NCBI GenBank assembly: GCA_002782865.1
Contig: PFJC01000054.1
Coordinates: 1 to 42,630, forward strand
Length of the DNA: 42,630 bases
Reading direction: 5' to 3'
Source of the DNA: Candidatus Uhrbacteria bacterium CG_4_10_14_3_um_filter_41_21
GTDB taxonomy: Bacteria; Patescibacteriota; Patescibacteriia; UBA9934
The position numbers and the translations under genes are program-made. Shown here in pieces: positions 25,308-33,116 of this stretch. Numbering within the stretch: the first letter of the stretch is position 1; each line of letters opens with the position of its first letter. The notes under the pieces were generated by a model. The model was not told the origin of the DNA. It searched no databases and saw only the letters and a program-made list of their open reading frames with translations.

Positions 25308-26810
25308 TTAGTTAAATGTCTTCTCAAATTCTTCTATGTAGTTTTTGATTTCTTTTTTTGAACTGTCTGAAATTTCCTTTTCGTCATGAATTGTTTTTAA
25401 CACACCAGAGGCACTAGACTCCATAAAGTGCAAAAACTTTTCTTCAAACTCCAATATTTTTCCAACTTCAACATCGTCTAGATAACCTTCGTTTAGTACA
25501 AAAATCATCACTGATTGTTTTTCAAAAGGAATCGGTGAATACTGTTTTTGCTTCATTAACTCCATTGAACGAGCTCCGCGATCCAGCTGTTTTTTTGTAG
25601 CTTCATCAAGGTCGGTAGCGAATTGGGCAAAAGCTTCAAGTTCACGATACTGAGCCAAATCAACTTTAAGTGTTTTTGAAACTGATTTCATGGCTTTGGT
25701 TTGAGCAGCTGATCCTACTCGAGAGACTGAAAGCCCAACATTAAGAGCCGGTCTTTGACCTTTGTAAAAAAGATCGCTTTCCAAGAAAATCTGACCGTCA
25801 GTAATTGAAATAACATTAGTTGGAATATAAGCGGACACATCGCCAGCTTGGGTTTCAATAATCGGCAAGGCTGTAATTGATCCACCACCAAATTCATCGC
25901 TTAGTCGGGCAGAACGCTCAAGTAGTCTTGAGTGCAGGTAAAACACATCTCCCGGATAAGCTTCGCGTCCTGGTGGACGACGAAGTAGAAGCGAGATTTC
26001 ACGATAAGCCCAGGCGTGTTTGGAAAGATCATCATAAATTACCAAAACATCTTCGCCTTTAGCCATAAAGTATTCAGCAATTGCACAACCTGCGTAAGGC
26101 GCAATGTAGGCCAAAGACGCTGGGTCACTGGCTCCGGCAAGCACAATAGTTGTGTATTCCATGGCCCCTGCTTTTTCCAGGCGAGCTGTGATAGCTGCAA
26201 TCTTTGATTCTTTTTGTCCAATTGCTACATAAATACACTTCATGTTTTCACCTTTTTGGTTGATGATAGTATCAATTGCAATTGCTGTTTTTCCAGTTTG
26301 ACGGTCGCCGATAATAAGTTCGCGTTGACCACGACCGATCGGGATTAAGGCGTCAATAGCTTTAAGTCCGGTGTGAACCGGGGTATCAACTGATTTTCGA
26401 GTAATAACACCTGGAGCGATCTTTTCGATAGCCTGCAAGTTGGTAGCTGTGATTTTTCCCTTTCCGTCCAGTTCGACACCGAGTGGATTGATAACACGAC
26501 CAACAACACTTTCGTCAACAGGAATTGAAAGAATTCGTCCGGTTGATTTTACAGTGTTTCCTTCTCTGATTTGACTTGGATCGCCAAGCACAATTGCACC
26601 AACTGATTCTTCCTCTACGTTAAGCGCAACTCCGAAAACGTTTTTTCCGAAATCAACAAGTTCCATTGATTTAGCATCAGCTAGTCCGCTGATGCGAACA
26701 ACTCCGTCGGCAACCGAAAGCACTGTTCCAACTGATTCAACCTTAGCGTCAGATTGAAAAGCTTGGACCTGCTTTTTTAATTCTTCAATTATTTCACTCT
26801 TGGTAGTCAT
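25308..26810 (-). CDS. atpA: F1 ATP synthase alpha subunit
   Basis: Non-catalytic nucleotide-binding subunit of F1, 500 residues. Visible motifs are Walker [34 protein letters not shown], the [45 protein letters not shown] block, and the alpha signature [17 protein letters not shown]. Length and order are standard. The stop lies 71 bases before atpG. Confidence 0.98.
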   Translation of the reverse strand: MTTKSEIIEELKKQVQAFQSDAKVESVGTVLSVADGVVRISGLADAKSMELVDFGKNVFGVALNVEEESVGAIVLGDPSQIREGNTVKSTGRILSIPVDESVVGRVINPLGVELDGKGKITATNLQAIEKIAPGVITRKSVDTPVHTGLKAIDALIPIGRGQRELIIGDRQTGKTAIAIDTIINQKGENMKCIYVAIGQKESKIAAITARLEKAGAMEYTTIVLAGASDPASLAYIAPYAGCAIAEYFMAKGEDVLVIYDDLSKHAWAYREISLLLRRPPGREAYPGDVFYLHSRLLERSARLSDEFGGGSITALPIIETQAGDVSAYIPTNVISITDGQIFLESDLFYKGQRPALNVGLSVSRVGSAAQTKAMKSVSKTLKVDLAQYRELEAFAQFATDLDEATKKQLDRGARSMELMKQKQYSPIPFEKQSVMIFVLNEGYLDDVEVGKILEFEEKFLHFMESSASGVLKTIHDEKEISDSSKKEIKNYIEEFEKTFN

Positions 26811-26812
26811 AT

Positions 26813-26841
26813 ATAGGTCTTATTGGTCCTATGGGACCTAT
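26813..26841. repeat. Family B inverted repeat between atpH and atpA
   Basis: ATAGGTC…GACCTAT arms (7 bp) enclose a second partial copy GGTCCTATGG, so alternative stems are possible. It lies just before the atpA ATG. Confidence 0.5.
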
Positions 26842-27221
26842 TTCATTAATACTTGTTTCAAATTTTGTAATTTGCCTACGACCGAGCCGTCTATTCTAGT
26901 ATCATCAATTCTGATTACGGCACCACCGATTAGTTGCTCGTCAACTCTTTCTTTTAAATCAGCTCCTGGCGCGATGCTATTAATCATTTTTCTGGTTTCA
27001 TCATTTAGTGTGTGAGCAGAAAGTATTTTAATGCTTGAGGCGCCGTATTTTTCTTTCCAGATCGTATGGATTGCTCTTTCAATGTCTCGCCATTTATCAA
27101 GCATCTGTTTTTCTTTGAGAATATTTACAAACTCTTTGATAATTGCTGTTACATCTTCTGATTTTCGGCCTTCAACAGCTTCTATCAAAATCCGCGCAAA
27201 TTGTTTTGCGTCTATTTTCAT
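26838..27221 (-). CDS. atpH: F1 ATP synthase delta subunit (short form)
   Basis: Links F1 to the peripheral stalk. The 127 residues are shorter than the usual 175-180. The N-terminal helical domain is present but trimmed (MKIDAKQFARILIEAVEG…), and the C-terminal family block is clear: LIGGAVIRIDDTRIDGSVVGKLQNLKQVL. The stop lies inside the family B hairpin, and the start follows the atpF stop by one base. A short delta is common in reduced genomes, and the ATP synthase here is otherwise complete. Confidence 0.9.
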   Translation of the reverse strand: MKIDAKQFARILIEAVEGRKSEDVTAIIKEFVNILKEKQMLDKWRDIERAIHTIWKEKYGASSIKILSAHTLNDETRKMINSIAPGADLKERVDEQLIGGAVIRIDDTRIDGSVVGKLQNLKQVLMK

Positions 27222-27222
27222 A

Positions 27223-27789
27223 CTAAATCATTTTACGAACCGCTTCTTCTGCAAGTGACTTTGATTTTGATTCATCGATTTGATCTTCTGCAATTCTGGT
27301 GGCTGCCTTCATGGCAATATCAATGATTTCTTTTTTTAGTTCTCGCATCATGGCTTCTTTTTCCGCGACTAACTGTTCTTTGCCTTTTACAATCACTCTT
27401 TCAACTTCCCGTTTGGCTGCGCCAATGATTTCCTCTCGTCTTTCTTCTCCTTGCTTGTGAGCTTTGTCAGCGATTTCTTGAGCTTCGCGTCTGGCAGTGT
27501 TCATTACTTCATCGCGTTCTTTTTCTATTTCTGAAACTCGTTTTTCAATCTCATCGGCTTGCTTAACGCTTTTTTCGATTTTTTCTTCGCGTTCATCTAG
27601 CATTCTTACAATTGGTCGGTATGCAAAGCGCCACAAGACAATTAAAACAAGTAAAAAGTTTATAAGTTGAGCGGTAAACATTTGACCGTTTAATCCAAAC
27701 TGACCGGCAACGGCCACAATTGGATTTTCTGATTCAGTTTGAGTTTCCTCATGTGTTTCCTGAATTGTTCCTGCTGTTTCTTCGTCCAT
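27223..27789 (-). CDS. atpF: Fo ATP synthase b subunit
   Basis: Peripheral stalk subunit, 188 residues. An acidic N-terminal extension (about 1-25) precedes the membrane helix (about 38-58; FTAQLINFLLVLIVLWRFAYRP) and a long charged coiled coil (about 60-170). The extension before the helix is longer than in most b subunits, and the ATG at 27789 is the only good start. It is separated from atpE by 129 bases holding two large palindromes, the largest gap within the operon. Confidence 0.94.
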   Translation of the reverse strand: MDEETAGTIQETHEETQTESENPIVAVAGQFGLNGQMFTAQLINFLLVLIVLWRFAYRPIVRMLDEREEKIEKSVKQADEIEKRVSEIEKERDEVMNTARREAQEIADKAHKQGEERREEIIGAAKREVERVIVKGKEQLVAEKEAMMRELKKEIIDIAMKAATRIAEDQIDESKSKSLAEEAVRKMI

Positions 27790-27799
27790 AGATCTCGTC

Positions 27800-27827
27800 G
27801 TAGGAGCACGGCATGCCGTGCTCCTAC
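27800..27827. repeat. 28-bp perfect palindrome between atpE and atpF (copy 1)
   Basis: GTAGGAGCACGGCA/TGCCGTGCTCCTAC is a perfect palindrome preceded by the direct repeat ATCTCGTCGTAGG (27792-27804). It belongs to the GTAGGnGC…GCnCCTAC class of short palindromic interspersed repeats seen in many bacteria, judged by appearance. Confidence 0.8.
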
Positions 27828-27866
27828 TTTGTAAATTCTTAATAAATTCATTCTCGATAATCTCGT

Positions 27867-27897
27867 CGTAGGGGCGAGGCGTCGCCTCGCCCCTACG
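27867..27897. repeat. 31-base palindrome between atpE and atpF (copy 2)
   Basis: Two 15-bp arms, CGTAGGGGCGAGGCG and CGCCTCGCCCCTACG, are centred on a single T. The left flank repeats ATCTCGTCGTAGG (27860-27872) of copy 1, so the two are related but their arms differ in sequence with pairing kept. It lies about 20 bases after the atpE stop and would form a very stable hairpin in the operon mRNA. Confidence 0.8.
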
Positions 27898-27918
27898 GAC
27901 ATCATCAATGTCAATTTA

Positions 27919-28137
27919 TTAAAGCGTAAATGCAATAATAAGTGCATAAATAGCGATCGCTTCCGCGAAAGCCATTCCAAGAAGCATTGGAGTAAATAGT
28001 TTTCCGGATGCCTCTGGGTTTCGTCCGATTGATTCCATGGCTTTCATACCAATGAATCCAATCGCAAGAGCTGGTGCAATTGATCCAACTCCAATGGCAA
28101 GTGCTTTTGCCAAAAGTGTCATTGTCTCTGCGTCCAT
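27919..28137 (-). CDS. atpE: Fo ATP synthase c subunit
   Basis: The 72-residue hairpin of two membrane helices forms the rotor ring. The polar loop is RNPE, and the ion-binding carboxylate is the glutamate in GMAFAEAIAIYAL. The residues that mark sodium-binding rings (Gln in helix 1; Ser/Thr after the Glu) are replaced by Ile and Ala, so the ring is probably proton-specific. Highly expressed c subunit is followed by the two stable hairpins, consistent with graded expression. Confidence 0.96.
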   Translation of the reverse strand: MDAETMTLLAKALAIGVGSIAPALAIGFIGMKAMESIGRNPEASGKLFTPMLLGMAFAEAIAIYALIIAFTL

Positions 28138-28207
28138 AATATTAGTTATTTATGTTATTAACGGGACAATCTGTTTCCACCAAGCTTGATGAAAACAGAC
28201 AGTCGCA

Positions 28208-29086
28208 CTAAGCATGAGCTTCTGCTTGTTTGTGTGTTTCACTGTGTTCCTCTTCGTGGTTGCCGTGACTCATTGTTGCCACCACCATAAAAGCAAGGGT
28301 AAGCATGGCAAAAACCGTGGCCTGAATAATCCCAACTAAAAGTTCCAGAAAAATAAATGGAATTGGAATTATATAAGACATTAGGCTAAGCATTACTGTC
28401 ATTAGTACTTCACCGGCAAAAATGTTTCCAAAAAGTCGAAGTGAAAGTGAAAGTGTTTTAGCGAACTCACCGATGATTTCAATTAGTCCGATGAAAAATT
28501 CAACCACAGCTACGATTATTGCCATTGGTCCTTTTTTAAGTGACAGCCAAATACCTTTAAGGTTGAAGAATTTACTAAAGTGATTAAATATTCCCTGAGA
28601 CTTCATTCCTGCCAAGTGTGTTGATAAAATTGCAACAAAAGCAATAGCGAGGGTCATATTGAGATCTGCTGTTGCTGGACGAAGTAGTGGAATCAATTCT
28701 AATTCTTCATGCATATAGCCCCAAATTCCAATTGATCCAGTCCCTGGAATTTGTCCCATCCAATTACTTACGAGAACAAAAAAGAAAATTGTCGCAATGA
28801 GTGGTAGGAATTTTCTGGCATTTTTTTTGTCTTGAGTAACTTTTTCTATCTCAAGTAGAGCGAACTCAATAACAGTTTCTATAATATTATGAATTCCTTT
28901 TGGAACAAGTGATTTTCGACGCGAAGCGATTATGGCCACTAAAATAAAAAACCCAACCGCAATGTAGGCGTTGAGCATTGAATTTGTGACTGTAAAATGA
29001 CCGATTTCAAAAATCGGCTCAGCTGCGAGCGGTATGCTTACAAATGCGGTTTTAATCCCTCGGTCCTTGTTCATAAAGTTTCGCAT
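28208..29086 (-). CDS. atpB: Fo ATP synthase a subunit
   Basis: The stator proton half-channel protein has 292 residues and about six membrane segments. The essential arginine lies in the SLSLRLFGNIFAGE block. The C-terminus has an unusual His/Glu-rich soluble tail (SHGNHEEEHSETHKQAEAHA). The ORF begins at 29086 and overlaps the atpZ-like stop; a second ATG at 29074 (MNKDRGI) also overlaps that gene and is equally likely to be the real start. Confidence 0.95.
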   Translation of the reverse strand: MRNFMNKDRGIKTAFVSIPLAAEPIFEIGHFTVTNSMLNAYIAVGFFILVAIIASRRKSLVPKGIHNIIETVIEFALLEIEKVTQDKKNARKFLPLIATIFFFVLVSNWMGQIPGTGSIGIWGYMHEELELIPLLRPATADLNMTLAIAFVAILSTHLAGMKSQGIFNHFSKFFNLKGIWLSLKKGPMAIIVAVVEFFIGLIEIIGEFAKTLSLSLRLFGNIFAGEVLMTVMLSLMSYIIPIPFIFLELLVGIIQATVFAMLTLAFMVVATMSHGNHEEEHSETHKQAEAHA

Positions 29087-29318
29087 ATCTTTTTGCTTTC
29101 CGTACTGCGAAGATCGCTGTCAAAACAAAAGCGATAGTGAAGCCTAGTACCAACAGCCATGGCGATGTACCAAAGTGGATATCGAGCCTTTTGCCCAGAT
29201 ACGCCGCTATCAATGCTGGTATTGCTATTGTTACTCCAAAATCACCCGCCGCCTTAACTCCAAGCAGGTAGTAATACCTGTCAGAGGGCTGTTTTTTTGG
29301 TGTTTTTTGAATATCCAC
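29052..29318 (-). CDS. AtpZ/AtpI-like small membrane protein of the ATP synthase operon
   Basis: Two-helix protein of the ATPase gene 1 family; in relatives it assists assembly or ion supply of the ATP synthase. The core is AAYLGKRLDIHFGTSPWLLVLGFTIAFVLTAIFAVRKAKR. The track ORF begins at 29501, but a strong promoter lies inside that extension at 29340-29368, so translation must begin downstream. I choose the GTG at 29318, giving 88 residues starting VDIQKTPKKQPSDRYYY. The start has no Shine-Dalgarno, and the leader is only about 15 bases. It overlaps atpB at its end. Confidence 0.8.
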   Translation of the reverse strand: MDIQKTPKKQPSDRYYYLLGVKAAGDFGVTIAIPALIAAYLGKRLDIHFGTSPWLLVLGFTIAFVLTAIFAVRKAKRYAKLYEQGPRD

Positions 29319-29339
29319 AGGTACGAAAAATGCGGCACA

Positions 29340-29368
29340 AGTATAGCCCGATACCTTCAAAAGGTCAA
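29340..29368 (-). promoter_or_regulatory. Promoter of the ATP synthase operon
   Basis: Minus strand: -35 TTGACC (29363-29368), 17-base spacer, -10 TATACT (29340-29345). Both boxes match the consensus at 5 of 6 positions with ideal spacing. It lies directly before the atpZ-like gene. Confidence 0.7.
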
Positions 29369-29398
29369 TAGATGTTGAAAATGTAAAAAGTGTAACAA

Positions 29399-29425
29399 GT
29401 GTAAAAAGGGTGATATGGGTCAAGA
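29399..29425. repeat. Family C word upstream of the atp promoter
   Basis: GTGTAAAAAGGGTGATATGGGTCAAG matches the GGGTGATATGGGTAAAAG word at 3740-3757. The preceding bases repeat AATGTAAAAAGTGTAACAAGTGTAAAA. Confidence 0.4.
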
Positions 29426-29472
29426 AAATCGTCGATTGGCTAAAGTTGGCGTACTCATTAAATTTATTCAGT

Positions 29473-29559
29473 TTAATCAGCGATATGACTACTAAACCCA
29501 ACTCCCTTTTCTTTTAGGATTTCCGGAATTTTATCGCGCACGAGTTTGTCGTATTTCAT
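29473..29559 (-). pseudogene. 28-codon N-terminal remnant of a KLVRDKIPE-type pyrophosphohydrolase
   Basis: This ORF is too short for the track. It starts one base after the tatD stop and encodes MKYDKLVRDKIPEILKEKG…SSHIAD, then TAA. MKYxKLVRDKIPEI is the start of the MazG/phosphoribosyl-ATP pyrophosphohydrolase-like proteins (about 100 residues), in which HIADD(x)EY normally continues into the catalytic helices. The codons after the stop read T-E-stop-I, still reminiscent of the family, with several stops. I read it as an eroded gene rather than a functional micropeptide. Confidence 0.65.
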
Positions 29560-29560
29560 A

Positions 29561-30406
29561 CTACTTCAAATCAAAAAACCTAATCGCATTTTCGGTTGTG
29601 ACTTTTGCGACCTCATCAAAACTTAATCCTTTAATCTCGGCCAGTTTTTCAGCTACATGTTTAACATAAGCTGGTTCGTTTCTTTTTCCACGATGAGGCG
29701 TTGGCGCCAAATAGGGTGCGTCGGTTTCAACCATGATTGAGGAAAGCGGAAGCTCCTTGGCAACAGCTTGCAGTTCTTTTGAGAATGTTAAAATTCCTGT
29801 AAACGAGATCATAAATCCAAGCTCGATGTATTTTTGAGCCTCGTCATAGGTGCCGGTGAAACAATGAATTACTCCTCGTCGCACTAGCTTTCCTTCCTCT
29901 ATTGCCAGCTTAAGAATTTCATATTGATCGGCATGAGCGTCGCGAACATGAACAATGATTGGTTTATTTACTTCGCTTGCCAAATCAATATGAGCACGAG
30001 CTGTTCGTTTTTGATCTTCTTTCATCTGGGCCTGGTCCCCGTCTGGAAGTCTGTAGTAATCAAGTCCGTTTTCGCCAATAGCCACTACTTTTGGATGGTG
30101 AGCTAAACCTGCGTAATAAGCAAAATCAAATTTTTCTGATCTTGTTTTTACAAAAGCATTTGCCTTTAGTTCTTGCTCATCAATAAACTTTTGTTCATAT
30201 AAATGATTTGGGTGCAGGCCAATGGCTGCCCAAACTCCATCATACTTTTCTGCAAGCTCAATTGCTGTTTTACTAGTATCGGACTGGCTACCAACTGTAA
30301 TCATTGCGATTTCATCTTCCAAAGACCTAGCGATAACATCTTTAGCGTCATCTTTATAAGCCTGAAAGTTTACATGGCAGTGAGTGTCTATTAATTTGTG
30401 GGTCAT
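29561..30406 (-). CDS. TatD-family metal-dependent hydrolase
   Basis: TIM-barrel metallohydrolase of 281 residues. Metal ligands are visible: IDTHCHVNF at the N-terminus, GENGLDYY (Glu), PIIVHVRDAH, GVIHCFTG, and VETDAPYLAPTPHRGKRNEP. TatD proteins are 3'-5' exonucleases/DNases acting in DNA quality control; the exact substrate cannot be told here. It lies in the run metG-cvpA-tatD, an arrangement in which metG and tatD are frequent neighbours in bacteria. Confidence 0.93.
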   Translation of the reverse strand: MTHKLIDTHCHVNFQAYKDDAKDVIARSLEDEIAMITVGSQSDTSKTAIELAEKYDGVWAAIGLHPNHLYEQKFIDEQELKANAFVKTRSEKFDFAYYAGLAHHPKVVAIGENGLDYYRLPDGDQAQMKEDQKRTARAHIDLASEVNKPIIVHVRDAHADQYEILKLAIEEGKLVRRGVIHCFTGTYDEAQKYIELGFMISFTGILTFSKELQAVAKELPLSSIMVETDAPYLAPTPHRGKRNEPAYVKHVAEKLAEIKGLSFDEVAKVTTENAIRFFDLK

Positions 30407-30443
30407 AGGCCTTATAAGCTTAATAGGTCAAATAGGACCTATG
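30404..30443. repeat. Family B inverted repeat between cvpA and tatD
   Basis: CATAGGCC…GGACCTATG arms end at the tatD ATG and overlap the cvpA stop; an AATAGGTCAAATAGGACC internal repeat lies between. The same words occur in the atp operon gaps. Confidence 0.5.
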
Positions 30444-30936
30444 CTTGATTTATGATCAATGGAAATAACCAACTGATAACCAATTGTGCCCAGCCTAGCC
30501 AACCCATTACAAATGATGTGTTAACGGCGTCTATTATTCCTTGATCTGAGATATAGTTTTGAACAAAGTATAAAACAGAGGACAGGATGATTACCGCCTC
30601 AATCAATCCCAAAATTCCACCAAGCAGTTTATTGATTGATTTTAAAAACGGAATGATTGAAAGGATTTTGAAAATCCTATCCAATAGTTCAAATGCGAGT
30701 CCAATTAGTTGCGAACAAATAAGCATTATTATTATAAAAATTGTAATTGTCCAAACCGGGCTTTCTGACAGATCACTAACATTTTGTGAAAACCAAGCCA
30801 GCCCAAATGAACCAGCCGCGATTCCGCCAATCATTCCGACAAGGCTTCCTAACGATCTGATAAATCCCTGGTGAAGACCAACCAAAATAAAGAATAATAC
30901 TATGGCAATTAGAAATATGTCAGCGAGTGTAAACAT
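30439..30936 (-). CDS. CvpA-family membrane protein
   Basis: The 165-residue product has about four membrane segments and the CvpA layout: an N-terminal DIFLIAIVLFFILVGLHQGFIRSLGSLVG block and a C-terminal LLGGILGLIEAVIILSSVLYFV helix pair. The family is named after a colicin V production gene in E. coli; its molecular role is unclear and may involve envelope homeostasis. It is co-oriented with metG (45-base gap) and tatD (32-base gap). Confidence 0.85.
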   Translation of the reverse strand: MFTLADIFLIAIVLFFILVGLHQGFIRSLGSLVGMIGGIAAGSFGLAWFSQNVSDLSESPVWTITIFIIIMLICSQLIGLAFELLDRIFKILSIIPFLKSINKLLGGILGLIEAVIILSSVLYFVQNYISDQGIIDAVNTSFVMGWLGWAQLVISWLFPLIINQA

Positions 30937-30950
30937 ATGTGGTTATTCGC

Positions 30951-30980
30951 AGCTTATAGCTATTAGCTTATAGATAATAG
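30951..30980. repeat. Family A repeat between metG and cvpA
   Basis: AGCTTATAGCTATTAGCTTATAGATAATAG is made of three near-identical ten-base words. It lies directly after the metG stop. Confidence 0.55.
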
Positions 30981-30981
30981 A

Positions 30982-32430
30982 TCAGTCACGACGAGGAAAA
31001 AGTGGATTTCCGGTTAAAATTTTATCACCTGAATATCTTTTTAAAATCTCGCCGGCTGATTCTGGAATAATTGGCAAAAGCGCTTGGCTGATCCAGCGAA
31101 TCATTTCGGCAATGTCTGATAGTACTTCTTTAGCAGCTCGCTCATCTGTTTTAACAAGTTTGAATGGAGCTTGTTTGTCTATCATCTCGTTGGCCTCACT
31201 GACAACCTCAAATATAGCGTCAATGTATTTTTTAAAATCATAGTTTTCAATTTCTGAATTTAAAACCTGATTTTTTTCAGACCAATCGCGGGCGACCTTA
31301 TCCAGCTGACCATCAAAATATTTTTCGCTCATGGCCGCTACTCGAGAAACTAAATTTCCCAGTTGATTGGCAAGCTCGGCGTATCTTAATTCCATTCTTT
31401 CGCGCGAATAATCACCATCCCCGGCAGATGGAATTTCGCGCAGAAAATAATAGCGAACAGCGTCAGTTCCAAATTCATCAACTAATTCTTTGGGATGAAT
31501 GACATTGCCGATTGATTTGGAAATCTTTTCACCTTCAATAGTTACATAATCATGAACGAAAATTTCGGTTGGCAACTTCAGTCCGGCTGACATTAACATT
31601 GCAGGCCAATAAACAGCGTGGAATCTTAATATTCCCTTGCCAATCATGTGAACTTTTTTTGATTCGTCTGATTGCCAGTATTCTTGGTAAAGATCACCGT
31701 CATTTGCGTAATCAAGTGCTGTTATGTAATTGCTTAACGCATCAAACCAAACATACATTACTTGTGATTCGTCACCCGGAACCGAGACACCCCAATGTTT
31801 GGCTCGTTCTTGTGAACGCGAAATAGAAAAATCCTCAAGTCCCCCTTTTATAAAACTTAGAATTTCATTTTTTCGTGATTTTGGAAAAACTTTTAAATTG
31901 TCACTTTCGATTAGCTCCTCAATTCGCTTTTGGTAATTTGATAATTTAAAGAAATAATTTTCTTCTTCAATAACTTCTAACTCTTTTTTATGTTCGGGAC
32001 ACATTCCGTCTGAAATTTCCTTTTCAGTGTAAAATGCTTCGCAGCCAACGCAGTAAAGTCCTTTATATTCTTTTTTATAAATATCATCTGGGTTGCAAGC
32101 GCTCCAAAGTTTTTGAGCACCTTTGATATGACGGTCTTCCCGAGTTCTTATAAAATCGTCAAATGACAAATTTAATAAAGATTGTAGATTTTTAAATTCC
32201 TCAGCGTGTCGTTCTACAAATTCGGCAGTGTCTTCGCCCGCAACTTCCGCGGCTTGAACATTTTTTAAACTATTTTCGTCTGACCCGGTTAAGGCACGGA
32301 CACTGTCAGTACCTAATTTTTCGCGTGAGTAGCGCGCAACAACATCGGTTTGAATAACCTCAAGCGCAAAGCCAATGTGTGGTTTGGCATTTACATAAGG
32401 TATTGCAGTTGTAACAAAAAGTTTTTTCAT
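30982..32430 (-). CDS. metG: Methionyl-tRNA synthetase
   Basis: Class I synthetase charging initiator and elongator tRNA-Met. The 482 residues cover the catalytic and anticodon-binding domains without the C-terminal EMAP-like dimerisation domain. The HIGH motif is HIGF (KPHIGFALEV) and KMSKS is KISKS (EGEKISKSIGN), both known variants. A zinc knuckle CVGC…CPEH sits in the connective-peptide region. The ATG overlaps the rsmI stop (TTATGA), so they are coupled. Confidence 0.96.
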   Translation of the reverse strand: MKKLFVTTAIPYVNAKPHIGFALEVIQTDVVARYSREKLGTDSVRALTGSDENSLKNVQAAEVAGEDTAEFVERHAEEFKNLQSLLNLSFDDFIRTREDRHIKGAQKLWSACNPDDIYKKEYKGLYCVGCEAFYTEKEISDGMCPEHKKELEVIEEENYFFKLSNYQKRIEELIESDNLKVFPKSRKNEILSFIKGGLEDFSISRSQERAKHWGVSVPGDESQVMYVWFDALSNYITALDYANDGDLYQEYWQSDESKKVHMIGKGILRFHAVYWPAMLMSAGLKLPTEIFVHDYVTIEGEKISKSIGNVIHPKELVDEFGTDAVRYYFLREIPSAGDGDYSRERMELRYAELANQLGNLVSRVAAMSEKYFDGQLDKVARDWSEKNQVLNSEIENYDFKKYIDAIFEVVSEANEMIDKQAPFKLVKTDERAAKEVLSDIAEMIRWISQALLPIIPESAGEILKRYSGDKILTGNPLFPRRD

Positions 32431-33116
32431 AATAGTTTATTTGATTGGGGCGCCAGTACAATTACAAATTCACCTTTGTCGCTAGATTCTTTAATTTGTT
32501 CGGCAATCTGCGAAGCATTACCGCGATAAATTGTTTCGTGCATTTTGGTTAGCTCTCTGCCAATCATAACATCACGATGTTGTGGAAGCTGTTCTAGAGT
32601 TTTTAAAATTCTATGTTTTGATTCATACATGACAACCGTATGTTCAATTCCAGCAATTTCTTCAAAAAATTTATTTCTTCCTTTTTTGTTTGGCGGAAAT
32701 CCTACAAATGTAAAACGGTTTGTTGGGAATCCGCAAATAGACAAGACTGTGGTAAAAGCGCTTACTCCTGGAATTGGAATAATATTAATTCCTGCGTCAA
32801 CTGCCATTTTTACAAATGGACTGCCAGGATCGGAAATTGCCGGTGTACCGGCGTCAGTTACAACTGCAACATTTAGGCCGGCGACTATTTCATTTATAAG
32901 TGATTCTTCTTTTGCACAAGATGTGTGCTGATGTAAAGAAGTAGTTTTTGCTTGAATATCAAAATGATCTAACAACTTGTGGGTAACGCGAGTGTCCTCA
33001 CAAGCTATTAGATCAACTGATCTTAATGTTTCAATAGCGCGAGCAGAAATATCCGACAAATTCCCTATCGGAGTTGCAACAACGAATAATGTTCCTTTGT
33101 TATTCTTCTGTTCCAT
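32427..33116 (-). CDS. rsmI: 16S rRNA 2'-O-ribose methyltransferase RsmI
   Basis: SAM-dependent methyltransferase of the tetrapyrrole-methylase fold, modifying C1402 of 16S rRNA in E. coli. Motifs: LFVVATPIGNLSDISARAIETL, IACEDTRVTHKLL, VVTDAGTPAISDPGSPFV and GFPTNRFTFVGFPP. At 229 residues it lacks the C-terminal domain found in the longer (about 280-residue) proteins. It overlaps both neighbours: the DUF3179 gene by 17 bases and metG by 4. Confidence 0.94.
   Translation of the reverse strand: MEQKNNKGTLFVVATPIGNLSDISARAIETLRSVDLIACEDTRVTHKLLDHFDIQAKTTSLHQHTSCAKEESLINEIVAGLNVAVVTDAGTPAISDPGSPFVKMAVDAGINIIPIPGVSAFTTVLSICGFPTNRFTFVGFPPNKKGRNKFFEEIAGIEHTVVMYESKHRILKTLEQLPQHRDVMIGRELTKMHETIYRGNASQIAEQIKESSDKGEFVIVLAPQSNKLL

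Noticed and set aside
27790-27918. The two atpE-atpF palindromes as a CRISPR array or terminator pair
   Set aside because: There are only two unequal copies with no spacer pattern, and no T-tract follows either hairpin in the direction of transcription.
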